Positions 1 to 11,324 of a stretch of DNA of 64,000 bases are shown piece after piece; position 1 is the first letter of the stretch; each line of letters opens with the position of its first letter. The translations under genes were made by a program, and so were the position numbers. The notes beneath the pieces were generated by a model. It was not told the origin of the DNA. It did no database searches and was given only the letters and a program-made list of their open reading frames with translations. Source of the DNA: Staphylococcus epidermidis (GTDB lineage: Bacteria > Bacillota > Bacilli > Staphylococcales > Staphylococcaceae); assembly GCF_006742205.1 (NCBI RefSeq), contig NZ_AP019721.1, positions 1,054,001 through 1,118,000 on the forward strand. Direction: 5' to 3'.

Positions 1-3000
1 TCTCAAAATAATGACACTACAGCTCAATCTGATGGAGGGTTAGAAAACACATCTCAGTCTAATCCTATAAGTGAGGAAACCACAAATACATTATCTGGGC
101 AAACAGTACCTTCATCTACTGAAAATAAGCAAACACAAAATGTTCCTAATCATAACGCTCAACCAATTGCAATAAATACTGAAGAAGCTGAATCTGCTCA
201 AACAGCATCTTATACCAATATCAATGAAAATAATGATACGAGTGACGATGGGTTACATGTTAATCAGCCGGCTAAACATCATATTGAAGCCCAATCTGAA
301 GATGTAACAAATCACACGAACTCAAATCATTCAAATTCATCGATTCCAGAAAATAAAGCTACAACAGAATCATCAAGTAAACCTAAAAAAAGAGGGAAAA
401 GATCATTAGATACAAATAGCGGAAATGACACGACAAGTACAACTCAAAATACGGATCCAAATTTAAGTAATACAGGTCCAAATGGCATTAACACTGTAAT
501 TACATTTGATGATTTAGGAATTAAGACAAGTACTAATCGCTCTCGACCTGAGGTAAAGGTAGTTGATAGTCTAAATGGCTTTACAATGGTTAATGGTGGT
601 AAGGTCGGTTTATTAAATAGTGTGTTAGAACGTACAAGCGTGTTTGATAGTGCCGATCCGAAAAATTATCAAGCAATAGATAATGTCGTAGCCTTAGGAC
701 GTATTAAAGGAAATGATCCGAATGATCATGATGGTTTCAACGGTATAGAAAAAGAATTTTCAGTGAACCCTAATTCTGAGATAATATTTTCATTTAATAC
801 AATGACTGCTAAAAACAGAAAAGGTGGAACTCAATTAGTTTTAAGAAATGCAGAAAATAATCAAGAAATTGCTTCAACTGATATTCAAGGAGGCGGCGTA
901 TATCGTTTATTCAAGTTACCTGATAACGTACATAGGTTAAAAGTTCAATTTCTACCTATGAACGAAATACACTCAGATTTTAAAAGAATTCAACAGCTAC
1001 ATGATGGGTATAGATACTATTCTTTTATAGATACAATTGGTGTTAATTCTGGTTCACATCTATATGTGAAATCAAGACAAGTTAACAAAAATGTAAAGAA
1101 TGGTAAAGAATTTGAAGTTAATACTCGTATAGAGAATAATGGTAACTTCGCTGCTGCTATAGGTCAAAATGAACTTACTTATAAAGTAACACTACCAGAA
1201 AATTTCGAATACGTTGATAATTCAACTGAAGTTTCATTTGTTAACGGGAATGTGCCTAATTCTACGGTAAATCCGTTTTCAGTTAATTTCGATAGACAAA
1301 ATCATACTTTAACGTTTAGTAGTAATGGTTTAAATTTAGGAAGAAGTGCTCAGGATGTTGCTAGATTCTTGCCCAATAAAATACTAAATATTAGATACAA
1401 GCTTAGACCTGTCAACATCTCAACGCCACGTGAAGTGACTTTCAATGAAGCAATTAAATATAAGACATTTTCTGAATATTACATTAACACTAATGACAAT
1501 ACTGTTACTGGTCAACAAACACCTTTCAGTATTAATGTCATCATGAATAAAGACGATTTATCAGAACAGGTCAATAAGGATATCATCCCATCGAACTATA
1601 CACTTGCTTCTTATAATAAATATAATAAGTTGAAAGAACGTGCTCAGACTGTTCTGGATGAAGAAACAAACAATACACCTTTTAACCAAAGATACTCTCA
1701 AACTCAAATTGATGATTTGTTACACGAATTACAAACAACACTAATAAATCGTGTGAGTGCTTCGAGAGAAATTAATGATAAAGCTCAAGAAATGACTGAT
1801 GCTGTATATGATAGTACAGAATTAACTACTGAAGAAAAAGATACATTAGTTGATCAAATTGAAAATCATAAAAATGAAATTTCTAATAACATTGATGATG
1901 AACTTACAGATGATGGTGTTGAAAGAGTCAAAGAGGCTGGATTACATACTCTAGAAAGTGATACTCCACATCCAGTAACAAAACCAAATGCACGACAAGT
2001 TGTGAATAACAGAGCAGATCAACAAAAGACGCTTATACGTAACAATCATGAGGCAACTACCGAAGAACAAAATGAAGCGATTAGACAAGTTGAGGCACAT
2101 TCATCTGATGCTATCGCCAAAATAGGTGAGGCAGAAACAGATACCACTGTAAATGAAGCTAGAGACAATGGTACGAAATTAATAGCTACAGATGTTCCAA
2201 ATCCAACTAAAAAAGCAGAAGCTAGAGCGGCAGTTACCAACAGTGCAAATTCAAAAATTAAGGATATCAACAATAATACACAAGCAACATTAGACGAGAG
2301 AAATGATGCTATCGCACTTGTTAATAGATCAAAAGATGAAGCAATTCAAAATATTAACACTGCACAAGGTAATGATGATGTCACTGAAGCACAAAATAAT
2401 GGAACGAATACGATACAACAAGTACCATTAACTCCAGTGAAAAGACAAAATGCAATAGCAACTATCAATGCTAAAGCGGATGAACAAAAACGTTTAATTC
2501 AAGCAAACAATAATGCAACGACTGAAGAAAAAGCTGATGCAGAGCGTAAAGTTAATGAAGCAGTCATAACTGCAAATCAAAATATTACCAATGCAACTAC
2601 TAATAGAGATGTTGATCAAGCACAAACAACTGGAAGTGGTATCATATCTGCTATTAGTCCTGCAACGAAGATTAAAGAGGATGCACGTGCAGCAGTAGAA
2701 GCTAAAGCTATTGCACAAAATCAACAAATTAATTCAAATAATATGGCAACAACTGAAGAAAAGGAGGATGCATTAAATCAAGTAGAAGCACATAAGCAGG
2801 CCGCAATAGCAACTATCAATCAAGCGCAGTCAACTCAGCAAGTTTCTGAAGCTAAGAATAATGGCATAAATACTATTAATCAAGATCAACCTAACGCAGT
2901 TAAGAAAAATAATACAAAAACAATATTAGAACAAAAAGGAAACGAGAAAAAGTCAGCAATAGCTCAAACACCTGATGCTACCACTGAAGAGAAACAAGAA

Positions 3001-6000
3001 GCTGTCAGTGCTGTTTCGCAAGCTGTTACCAATGGCATTACCCATATCAACCAAGCAAATTCTAATGATGATGTTGATCAAGAACTTAGTAATGCAGAAC
3101 AAATTATTACTCAAACTAATGTCAATGTTCAAAAAAAATCTCAAGCCAGACAAGCATTGATTGCTAAAACAAATGAAAGGCAGAGTACGATTAATACTGA
3201 CAATGAAGGCACTATAGAAGAAAAACAAAAAGCAATTCAAAGTTTGAATGATGCTAAAAATTTAGCTGATGAACAAATTACACAGGCTGCTTCTAATCAA
3301 AATGTCGACAACGCCTTAAATATAGGTATAAGTAATATCAGTAAAATACAGACTAATTTCACTAAAAAGCAACAAGCTAGAGACCAAGTAAATCAAAAGT
3401 TCCAAGAAAAAGAAGCTGAGTTAAATTCAACACCTCATGCAACTCAAGATGAAAAACAAGATGCGTTAACTAGATTAACACAAGCAAAGGAAACTGCACT
3501 CAACGACATAAATCAAGCACAAACAAATCAAAATGTGGATACAGCACTTACTAGTGGAATTCAAAATATTCAAAATACACAAGTTAATGTTAGGAAAAAG
3601 CAAGAAGCCAAAACTACGATTAATGATATTGTTCAACAACATAAACAAACTATACAAAATAATGATGATGCTACAACTGAAGAGAAGGAAGTCGCAAATA
3701 ATTTAGTTAATGCATCACAGCAAAATGTAATTAGTAAGGTTGATAATGCTACAACGAATAATCAAATTGATGGTATTGTGAGTGATAGTAGACAAAGCAT
3801 AAATGCAATTACACCTGATACATCAATTAAAAGAAATGCTAAAAATGATATTGATATTAAAGCAGCTGATAAGAAAATAAAAATTCAAAGAATAAATGAT
3901 GCTACAGATGAAGAAATTCAAGAAGCGAATCGTAAAATTGAAGAAGCTAAGATTGAAGCAAAAGATAATATTCAACGCAATAGTACTAGAGATCAAGTAA
4001 ATGAAGCGAAAACTAATGGAATAAATAAAATAGAAAATATAACACCAGCAACTACTGTGAAATCTGAAGCTAGACAAGCAGTACAGAATAAAGCAAATGA
4101 ACAGATTAATCATATTCAAAACACGCCTGATGCAACTAATGAAGAAAAACAAGAGGCAATAAATAGAGTAAGTGCTGAATTAGCAAGAGTTCAAGCACAA
4201 ATAAATGCAGAACATACAACCCAAGGTGTCAAAACTATCAAAGACGACGCGATAACTTCTTTATCTCGAATTAATGCACAAGTTGTTGAGAAAGAGTCTG
4301 CAAGAAATGCAATCGAACAAAAGGCAACACAACAAACGCAATTTATTAATAATAATGATAATGCTACAGATGAAGAAAAAGAGGTCGCCAACAATTTAGT
4401 TATCGCTACAAAACAAAAATCATTAGATAATATTAACTCCTTATCTTCAAATAATGATGTTGAAAATGCTAAAGTAGCAGGAATAAATGAAATAGCTAAC
4501 GTTTTACCAGCAACCGCTGTTAAGTCAAAAGCAAAAAAAGATATTGATCAAAAACTCGCGCAACAGATTAATCAAATTCAAACGTATCAAACTGCTACAA
4601 CTGAGGAAAAAGAAGCGGCTATTCAATTGGCAAATCAAAAATCAAATGAAGCAAGAACAGCAATTCAAAATGAACATAGTAACAATGGTGTCGCACAAGC
4701 TAAATCTAACGGCATTCATGAAATTGAATTAGTTATGCCAGATGCGCACAAAAAATCTGATGCTAAACAAAGTATCGATAATAAATATAATGAGCAAAGT
4801 AATACTATCAACACTACACCAGATGCAACAGATGAAGAAAAGCAAAAAGCATTAGATAAATTAAAAATAGCTAAAGATGCAGGATACAACAAAGTTGATC
4901 AAGCGCAAACAAACCAACAAGTATCTGATGCAAAAACTGAGGCTATAGATACGATAACTAATATTCAAGCAAATGTTGCAAAAAAACCATCCGCTCGAGT
5001 GGAATTAGATTCAAAGTTTGAGGATTTAAAGCGTCAAATCAATGCAACGCCCAATGCTACAGAAGAAGAAAAACAAGATGCAATTCAAAGATTGAATGGT
5101 AAAAGAGATGAAGTTAAGAATCTAATAAATCAAGATAGACGTGACAATGAAGTTGAACAGCACAAAAATATTGGACTTCAAGAATTAGAAACGATTCATG
5201 CTAATCCAACTAGAAAATCTGATGCGCTCCAAGAGTTACAAACTAAATTTATTTCACAAACAGAGTTAATTAATAATAACAAAGATGCAACTAATGAAGA
5301 AAAAGATGAAGCCAAACGACTTCTTGAGATTAGTAAAAATAAAACTATAACAAATATCAATCAAGCGCAAACTAATAATCAAGTTGATAATGCTAAAGAT
5401 AACGGCATGAATGAGATTGCTACCATAATACCAGCAACAACAATTAAAACAGATGCAAAAACGGCTATTGATAAAAAAGCTGAGCAACAAGTTACAATCA
5501 TCAATGGTAACAACGATGCAACAGATGAAGAAAAAGCAGAGGCTAGAAAGCTGGTTGAAAAAGCGAAAATTGAAGCCAAATCTAATATTACAAATAGTGA
5601 TACTGAAAGGGAAGTCAATGGTGCTAAAACCAATGGGTTAGAAAAAATAAACAATATTCAACCATCAACTCAAACTAAAACAAATGCTAAGCAAGAAATA
5701 AATGACAAAGCTCAAGAACAATTAATCCAAATTAATAACACGCCTGATGCAACCGAAGAAGAAAAGCAAGAGGCAACAAATAGAGTCAATGCTGGATTAG
5801 CACAAGCAATACAAAATATTAATAATGCACATAGTACTCAAGAAGTAAATGAATCTAAAACAAATAGTATTGCTACAATCAAGAGTGTACAACCCAATGT
5901 GATCAAAAAACCGACTGCTATAAATAGTTTGACTCAAGAAGCTAATAATCAAAAGACGTTAATAGGTAATGATGGTAATGCTACTGATGATGAAAAAGAG

Positions 6001-9000
6001 GCTGCAAAGCAATTAGTGACCCAAAAATTAAATGAACAAATTCAAAAAATTCATGAAAGTACACAAGATAATCAAGTTGATAACGTAAAAGCACAAGCTA
6101 TCACTGCAATTAAATTGATTAATGCAAATGCACATAAAAGACAAGATGCCATTAATATTTTGACTAATCTAGCTGAAAGTAAAAAATCAGATATAAGAGC
6201 CAATCAAGATGCAACTACTGAAGAGAAAAATACGGCAATACAATCTATAGATGATACGTTGGCACAAGCACGTAACAATATTAATGGTGCAAATACAAAT
6301 GCGTTAGTGGATGAGAATTTAGAAGATGGTAAGCAAAAGTTACAACGTATTGTGTTGTCAACTCAAACTAAAACACAAGCTAAAGCAGACATTGCTCAAG
6401 CAATAGGTCAACAAAGGTCGACAATAGACCAGAAACAAAATGCTACAACAGAAGAAAAACAAGAAGCCCTTGAGAGACTTAATCAAGAAACAAATGGAGT
6501 CAATGATAGAATACAAGCAGCTTTAGCAAATCAAAATGTTACAGACGAAAAAAATAATATATTAGAAACAATAAGAAATGTTGAACCTATTGTAATTGTA
6601 AAACCAAAGGCTAATGAAATAATTAGAAAAAAAGCTGCGGAACAAACGACTTTAATAAATCAAAATCAAGATGCGACACTAGAAGAAAAACAAATAGCAC
6701 TTGGCAAATTAGAAGAAGTAAAGAATGAAGCGTTAAATCAAGTATCACAGGCACACTCAAATAATGATGTGAAAATTTCGGAAAATAATGGAATTGCTAA
6801 AATTTCTGAGGTCCATCCTGAGACTATAATTAAACGTAATGCTAAACAAGAAATTGAACAAGATGCGCAAAGTCAAATTGATACTATCAATGCAAATAAT
6901 AAATCAACTACTGAAGAAAAATCAGCCGCTATAGATAGAGTTAATGTTGCTAAAATTGATGCTATTAACAATATTACTAATGCTACAACTACACAATTAG
7001 TTAATGATGCTAAAAATAGTGGTAACACGAGTATTAGCCAAATATTACCAAGTACAGCAGTCAAAACTAATGCATTAGCAGCTCTAGCTAGCGAAGCTAA
7101 AAATAAAAACGCTATAATAGATCAAACACCAAATGCGACAGCAGAAGAAAAAGAAGAAGCAAATAATAAAGTTGATCGTCTTCAAGAAGAAGCAGATGCT
7201 AATATCCTAAAAGCGCACACTACTGATGAAGTTAATAATATTAAAAATCAAGCTGTTCAAAATATTAACGCTGTTCAAGTTGAAGTTATCAAGAAACAAA
7301 ACGTTAAAAACCAATTAAATCAATTCATTGATAATCAAAAGAAAATTATTGAAAATACGCCTGATGCAACACTAGAAGAAAAAGCTGAAGCTAATAGATT
7401 GCTTCAAAATGTACTAACTTCCACATCAGATGAAATTGCTAATGTAGATCATAACAACGAGGTTGATCAAGCTTTAGATAAAGCTAGACCAAAAATCGAG
7501 GCAATTGTACCACAAGTTAGTAAGAAACGAGATGCTTTAAATGCAATCCAAGAAGCATTTAATTCACAAACTCAAGAAATACAAGAGAACCAAGAAGCTA
7601 CGAATGAAGAAAAAACTGAAGCATTAAATAAAATAAACCAATTACTTAATCAGGCTAAAGTAAATATTGATCAAGCACAGTCAAATAAAGATGTAGATAA
7701 TGCGAAAACACGTAGTATTCAAGATATAGAGCAAATTCAACCACATCCACAAACAAAAGCAACCGGGCGTCACAGATTAAATGAAAAAGCTAACCAACAA
7801 CAAAGTACTATTGCAACTCATCCTAATTCAACAATTGAAGAAAGACAGGAAGCAAGTGCAAAACTACAAGAAGTTCTTAAAAAAGCCATAGCTAAAATAG
7901 ATAAAGGTCAAACCAATGATGATGTAGAAAAGACTGTAGTAAACGGAATAGCTGAAATTGAAAATATATTACCTGCTACTACAGTTAAAGATAAAGCTAA
8001 AGCTGATGTAAATGCTGAAAAAGAGCAGAAAAACATACAAATTAATAGTAATGATGAAGCAACGACTGAAGAAAAATTAGTTGCTAGTGACAATTTAAAT
8101 CACGTTGTCGAGACAACAAATCAAGCTATTGAGGATGCACCAGATACCAACCAAGTGAATGTAGAAAAGAACAAAGGTATAGGTACAATTAGAGATATTC
8201 AACCACTTGTAGTTAAAAAACCTACTGCCAAATCTAAAATTGAAAGCGCAGTAGAAAAAAAGAAAACTGAAATTAATCAAACACAAAATGCAACTCATGA
8301 TGAAGTAAGAGAGGGTTTAAATCAGTTAAATCAAATTCATGAAAAAGCCAAAAATGATGTAAATCAATCTCAAACTAATCAGCAAGTTGAAAATGCTGAG
8401 CAAAATAGTTTAGATCAAATCAATAACTTCAGACCAGATTTTAGTAAAAAACGTAATGCAGTAGCTGAAATTGTTAAAGCGCAACAAAACAAAATTGATG
8501 AAATAGAGCAAGAATTTAGTGCTACACAAGAGGAAAAAGACAATGCTTTACAACATTTAGATGAACAGGTTAAAGAAATCATTAATTCTATAAATCAAGC
8601 TAATACAGATAATGAAGTAGATAATGCTAAAACTTCTGGGTTGAATAACATAACTGAATACAGACCAGAATATAATAAAAAGAAAAATGCTATATTAAAA
8701 TTATATGATGTTTCAGATACTCAAGAAGCTATAATTAATGGTTATCCTGATGCAACTGAAGATGAACTTCAAGAAGCTAATAGTAAGTTAAATAAAATAC
8801 TTTTAGATGCAAAAAAACAAATTGGTCTTGCGCACACAAATAATGAAGTTGATGATATTTATAATGAAGTTTCCCAAAAAATGAAAACTATTTTACCACG
8901 TGTAGATACAAAAGCGGTAGCACGTTCTGTACTTAATGCACTTGCTAAACAATTGATTAAAACTTTTGAAAATACTGCAGATGTTACTCACGAGGAACGT

Positions 9001-10953
9001 AATGATGCGATTAATCATGTAAAAGAACAATTATCTTTAGTATTCAATGCCATTGAAAAAGACCGAAAGGATATACAAGTTGCGCAAGATGAATTATTTG
9101 GATTAAATGAATTAAATAGTATATTTATCAACATAACTCAAAAGCCAACTGCCAGAAAAGCAATTAGTGGTATGGCGAGTCAATTAAACAACTCTATCAA
9201 TAATACGCCATATGCTACAGAAGAAGAACGACAAATTGCACTGAATAAAGTTAAGGCGATTGTTGATGATGCAAATGAAAAAATACGAGAAGCTAACACT
9301 GATAGCGAAGTACTTGGAACAAAATCAAACGCAATAACATTGTTACAAGCAATCAGTGCGGATGTACAAGTTAAACCACAAGCATTTGAAGAAATCAATG
9401 CACAAGCTGAAATTCAAAGAGAACGTATTAATGGAAATAGTGATGCGACAAGAGAAGAAAAAGAAGAAGCTTTAAAACAAGTTGATACATTAGTAAATCA
9501 TTCATTTATTACAATTAATAATGTTAATAAAAATCAAGAAGTTTATGATACTAAAGACAAAACGATTGAAGCTATTCATAAAATCAAACCAATATCAACT
9601 ATCAAACCACAAGCATTAAATGAAATCACTATTCAACTAGACGCTCAACGTGATTTAATAAAGAATAATAAAGAGTCTACAGTTGAAGAAAAAGCCTCGG
9701 CTATCGATAAATTAATTAAAACTGCAGCAAGAATAGCCGAAGCAATAGATAAAGCTCAAACAAATGAAGAAGTTAAAAATATTAAAAAACAAAGTATTGA
9801 TGAAATTTCTAAAATACTACCTGTTATTGAAATTAAATCAGCTGCAAGAAATGAAATTCATCAAAAAGCAGAAGTTATTCGCGGATTAATTAATGATAAT
9901 GAAGAAGCGACTAAAGAAGAAAAAGATATCGCATTAAATCAATTAGACACAACTCTAACACAAGCAAATGTTTCAATTGACCAAGCATTAACAAATGAAG
10001 CTGTTAATAGAGCTAAAGAAATAGCAAATTCTGAAATTAATAAAATTTCTGTCATTGCCATTAAAAAGCCTGAAGCTATAGCAGAAATTCAAGAACTAGC
10101 AGATAAAAAATTAAATAAATTTAAACAAAGTCAAGAAGCTACTATTGAAGAAAAGCAATCAGCTATCAATGAATTAGAACAAGCTTTAAAATCAGCTATT
10201 AATCATATTCATCAATCTCAAAATAATGAATCAGTGAGCGCTGCATTAAAAGAAAGTATATCTTTAATAGACTCGATTGAAATTCAAGCACATAAAAAAT
10301 TAGAAGCTAAAGCATACATTGATGGATATAGTGACGATAAAATTAATGACATATCTTCTAGAGCGACTAACGAAGAAAAACAAATATTTGTAAGTAAACT
10401 TAAAGCATTAATCAATCGTGCACATAAACAGATTGACGAAGCTGAAACATTTGTTTCAATTGAAACAATTGTCCGAAACTTTAAAGTTGAAGCGGATAAA
10501 TTAAACTCAATTGTACGTAAAAAAGCTAAAGCATCGAAGGAAATTGAATTAGAAGCAGACCATGTAAAGCAAATGATAAATGCAAATTTAAGTGCTAGTA
10601 CTAGAGTGAAACAAAATGCTCGTACATTGATAAATGAAATTGTTAGTAACGCTTTAAGTCAACTTAATAAAGTAACCACAAATAAAGAAGTTGATGAAAT
10701 AGTTAACGAAACGATTGAAAAACTTAAGTCAATACAAATAAGAGAAGATAAAATATTGAGTAGTCAACGTTCATCAACATCTATGACGGAAAAATCTAAT
10801 CAATGTTATAGTTCCGAGAATAATACAATTAAATCTCTACCAGAGGCAGGAAATGCTGATAAATCACTACCATTAGCAGGAGTTACTTTAATATCTGGTT
10901 TAGCAATCATGTCCTCACGTAAAAAGAAAAAAGATAAAAAAGTAAATGACTAA
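1..10953 (+). CDS. sasC: Giant SasC/FmtB-type cell-wall-anchored adhesin (5' end outside window)
   Basis: The reading frame is open from base 1 (no stop before the first internal ATG at 586), so the 5' end with its signal peptide lies to the left; 3650 residues are visible. Residues 1-180 are Ser/Thr/Asn-rich linker. About 195-530 is a globular part resembling the N-terminal aggregation domain of S. aureus SasC. From about 600 to 3570 there are about 38 DUF1542 repeats of roughly 77 residues, each with an ATTEEKQEA-like core followed by a conserved Lys-Xaa-Xaa-Ala step. The C-terminus has LPEAG (bases 10837-10851), a hydrophobic stretch and RKKKKDKK, which is a sortase sorting signal. SasC is known to promote cell clumping and biofilm. 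The next gene downstream is the flavoprotein that, as I remember, also follows sasC in S. aureus. Family call is firm; ligand unknown. Confidence 0.93.
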   Translation, partial: SQNNDTTAQSDGGLENTSQSNPISEETTNTLSGQTVPSSTENKQTQNVPNHNAQPIAINTEEAESAQTASYTNINENNDTSDDGLHVNQPAKHHIEAQSEDVTNHTNSNHSNSSIPENKATTESSSKPKKRGKRSLDTNSGNDTTSTTQNTDPNLSNTGPNGINTVITFDDLGIKTSTNRSRPEVKVVDSLNGFTMVNGGKVGLLNSVLERTSVFDSADPKNYQAIDNVVALGRIKGNDPNDHDGFNGIEKEFSVNPNSEIIFSFNTMTAKNRKGGTQLVLRNAENNQEIASTDIQGGGVYRLFKLPDNVHRLKVQFLPMNEIHSDFKRIQQLHDGYRYYSFIDTIGVNSGSHLYVKSRQVNKNVKNGKEFEVNTRIENNGNFAAAIGQNELTYKVTLPENFEYVDNSTEVSFVNGNVPNSTVNPFSVNFDRQNHTLTFSSNGLNLGRSAQDVARFLPNKILNIRYKLRPVNISTPREVTFNEAIKYKTFSEYYINTNDNTVTGQQTPFSINVIMNKDDLSEQVNKDIIPSNYTLASYNKYNKLKERAQTVLDEETNNTPFNQRYSQTQIDDLLHELQTTLINRVSASREINDKAQEMTDAVYDSTELTTEEKDTLVDQIENHKNEISNNIDDELTDDGVERVKEAGLHTLESDTPHPVTKPNARQVVNNRADQQKTLIRNNHEATTEEQNEAIRQVEAHSSDAIAKIGEAETDTTVNEARDNGTKLIATDVPNPTKKAEARAAVTNSANSKIKDINNNTQATLDERNDAIALVNRSKDEAIQNINTAQGNDDVTEAQNNGTNTIQQVPLTPVKRQNAIATINAKADEQKRLIQANNNATTEEKADAERKVNEAVITANQNITNATTNRDVDQAQTTGSGIISAISPATKIKEDARAAVEAKAIAQNQQINSNNMATTEEKEDALNQVEAHKQAAIATINQAQSTQQVSEAKNNGINTINQDQPNAVKKNNTKTILEQKGNEKKSAIAQTPDATTEEKQEAVSAVSQAVTNGITHINQANSNDDVDQELSNAEQIITQTNVNVQKKSQARQALIAKTNERQSTINTDNEGTIEEKQKAIQSLNDAKNLADEQITQAASNQNVDNALNIGISNISKIQTNFTKKQQARDQVNQKFQEKEAELNSTPHATQDEKQDALTRLTQAKETALNDINQAQTNQNVDTALTSGIQNIQNTQVNVRKKQEAKTTINDIVQQHKQTIQNNDDATTEEKEVANNLVNASQQNVISKVDNATTNNQIDGIVSDSRQSINAITPDTSIKRNAKNDIDIKAADKKIKIQRINDATDEEIQEANRKIEEAKIEAKDNIQRNSTRDQVNEAKTNGINKIENITPATTVKSEARQAVQNKANEQINHIQNTPDATNEEKQEAINRVSAELARVQAQINAEHTTQGVKTIKDDAITSLSRINAQVVEKESARNAIEQKATQQTQFINNNDNATDEEKEVANNLVIATKQKSLDNINSLSSNNDVENAKVAGINEIANVLPATAVKSKAKKDIDQKLAQQINQIQTYQTATTEEKEAAIQLANQKSNEARTAIQNEHSNNGVAQAKSNGIHEIELVMPDAHKKSDAKQSIDNKYNEQSNTINTTPDATDEEKQKALDKLKIAKDAGYNKVDQAQTNQQVSDAKTEAIDTITNIQANVAKKPSARVELDSKFEDLKRQINATPNATEEEKQDAIQRLNGKRDEVKNLINQDRRDNEVEQHKNIGLQELETIHANPTRKSDALQELQTKFISQTELINNNKDATNEEKDEAKRLLEISKNKTITNINQAQTNNQVDNAKDNGMNEIATIIPATTIKTDAKTAIDKKAEQQVTIINGNNDATDEEKAEARKLVEKAKIEAKSNITNSDTEREVNGAKTNGLEKINNIQPSTQTKTNAKQEINDKAQEQLIQINNTPDATEEEKQEATNRVNAGLAQAIQNINNAHSTQEVNESKTNSIATIKSVQPNVIKKPTAINSLTQEANNQKTLIGNDGNATDDEKEAAKQLVTQKLNEQIQKIHESTQDNQVDNVKAQAITAIKLINANAHKRQDAINILTNLAESKKSDIRANQDATTEEKNTAIQSIDDTLAQARNNINGANTNALVDENLEDGKQKLQRIVLSTQTKTQAKADIAQAIGQQRSTIDQKQNATTEEKQEALERLNQETNGVNDRIQAALANQNVTDEKNNILETIRNVEPIVIVKPKANEIIRKKAAEQTTLINQNQDATLEEKQIALGKLEEVKNEALNQVSQAHSNNDVKISENNGIAKISEVHPETIIKRNAKQEIEQDAQSQIDTINANNKSTTEEKSAAIDRVNVAKIDAINNITNATTTQLVNDAKNSGNTSISQILPSTAVKTNALAALASEAKNKNAIIDQTPNATAEEKEEANNKVDRLQEEADANILKAHTTDEVNNIKNQAVQNINAVQVEVIKKQNVKNQLNQFIDNQKKIIENTPDATLEEKAEANRLLQNVLTSTSDEIANVDHNNEVDQALDKARPKIEAIVPQVSKKRDALNAIQEAFNSQTQEIQENQEATNEEKTEALNKINQLLNQAKVNIDQAQSNKDVDNAKTRSIQDIEQIQPHPQTKATGRHRLNEKANQQQSTIATHPNSTIEERQEASAKLQEVLKKAIAKIDKGQTNDDVEKTVVNGIAEIENILPATTVKDKAKADVNAEKEQKNIQINSNDEATTEEKLVASDNLNHVVETTNQAIEDAPDTNQVNVEKNKGIGTIRDIQPLVVKKPTAKSKIESAVEKKKTEINQTQNATHDEVREGLNQLNQIHEKAKNDVNQSQTNQQVENAEQNSLDQINNFRPDFSKKRNAVAEIVKAQQNKIDEIEQEFSATQEEKDNALQHLDEQVKEIINSINQANTDNEVDNAKTSGLNNITEYRPEYNKKKNAILKLYDVSDTQEAIINGYPDATEDELQEANSKLNKILLDAKKQIGLAHTNNEVDDIYNEVSQKMKTILPRVDTKAVARSVLNALAKQLIKTFENTADVTHEERNDAINHVKEQLSLVFNAIEKDRKDIQVAQDELFGLNELNSIFINITQKPTARKAISGMASQLNNSINNTPYATEEERQIALNKVKAIVDDANEKIREANTDSEVLGTKSNAITLLQAISADVQVKPQAFEEINAQAEIQRERINGNSDATREEKEEALKQVDTLVNHSFITINNVNKNQEVYDTKDKTIEAIHKIKPISTIKPQALNEITIQLDAQRDLIKNNKESTVEEKASAIDKLIKTAARIAEAIDKAQTNEEVKNIKKQSIDEISKILPVIEIKSAARNEIHQKAEVIRGLINDNEEATKEEKDIALNQLDTTLTQANVSIDQALTNEAVNRAKEIANSEINKISVIAIKKPEAIAEIQELADKKLNKFKQSQEATIEEKQSAINELEQALKSAINHIHQSQNNESVSAALKESISLIDSIEIQAHKKLEAKAYIDGYSDDKINDISSRATNEEKQIFVSKLKALINRAHKQIDEAETFVSIETIVRNFKVEADKLNSIVRKKAKASKEIELEADHVKQMINANLSASTRVKQNARTLINEIVSNALSQLNKVTTNKEVDEIVNETIEKLKSIQIREDKILSSQRSSTSMTEKSNQCYSSENNTIKSLPEAGNADKSLPLAGVTLISGLAIMSSRKKKKDKKVND

Positions 10954-10990
10954 ATTTATAAATCACAAAACCGGAGATATCAATTGATAA

Positions 10991-11043
10991 ACTCCCTTCA
11001 AAGTAGACATTAATATAATGAAAACTTTGAAGGGAGTATTTTT
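10991..11043 (+). terminator. Terminator of the sasC-type gene
   Basis: Perfect 14-bp inverted repeat (ACTCCCTTCAAAGT and its complement ending at 11037) followed by ATTTTTAG. It lies 38 bp after the stop codon. The remaining 280 bases to the next gene are AT-rich with nothing else I can identify. Confidence 0.85.
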
Positions 11044-11324
11044 AGATATTCAATATAAAATCGACGCTAATCTATTATTATACGTCTTTTAAGAATAGCA
11101 AAATGTAAATTCTTTTCAATACTAAATCAGTTCATTTAAGGTAGTTATTAATATTTACCATCTATATGTGAAATATAATAATTATAAATTTAATGGAGTT
11201 GAATACCTTTATCACGTTCTAATAACAAATTATTAATTGTAATGGTGGTTATGTTGTGGAAATATTAAGAAATACTATTTATGAATTAGTTTATGTACAA
11301 TCTAGATAAGTTTAATAATAAAAA

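Noticed and set aside
3823..4152. 109-codon minus-strand frame (and several others of 60-95 codons) inside the sasC-type gene
   Set aside because: They are antiparallel shadows of the Asn/Glu/Lys-rich repeats, rich in Ile/Phe/Ser, with no ribosome-binding sites; the plus-strand frame is a known family.
1800..10700. Regular 231-bp periodicity suggesting a CRISPR or satellite array
   Set aside because: The period is 77 codons and corresponds to DUF1542 protein repeats; DNA copies are diverged and there are no short identical repeats with unique spacers.
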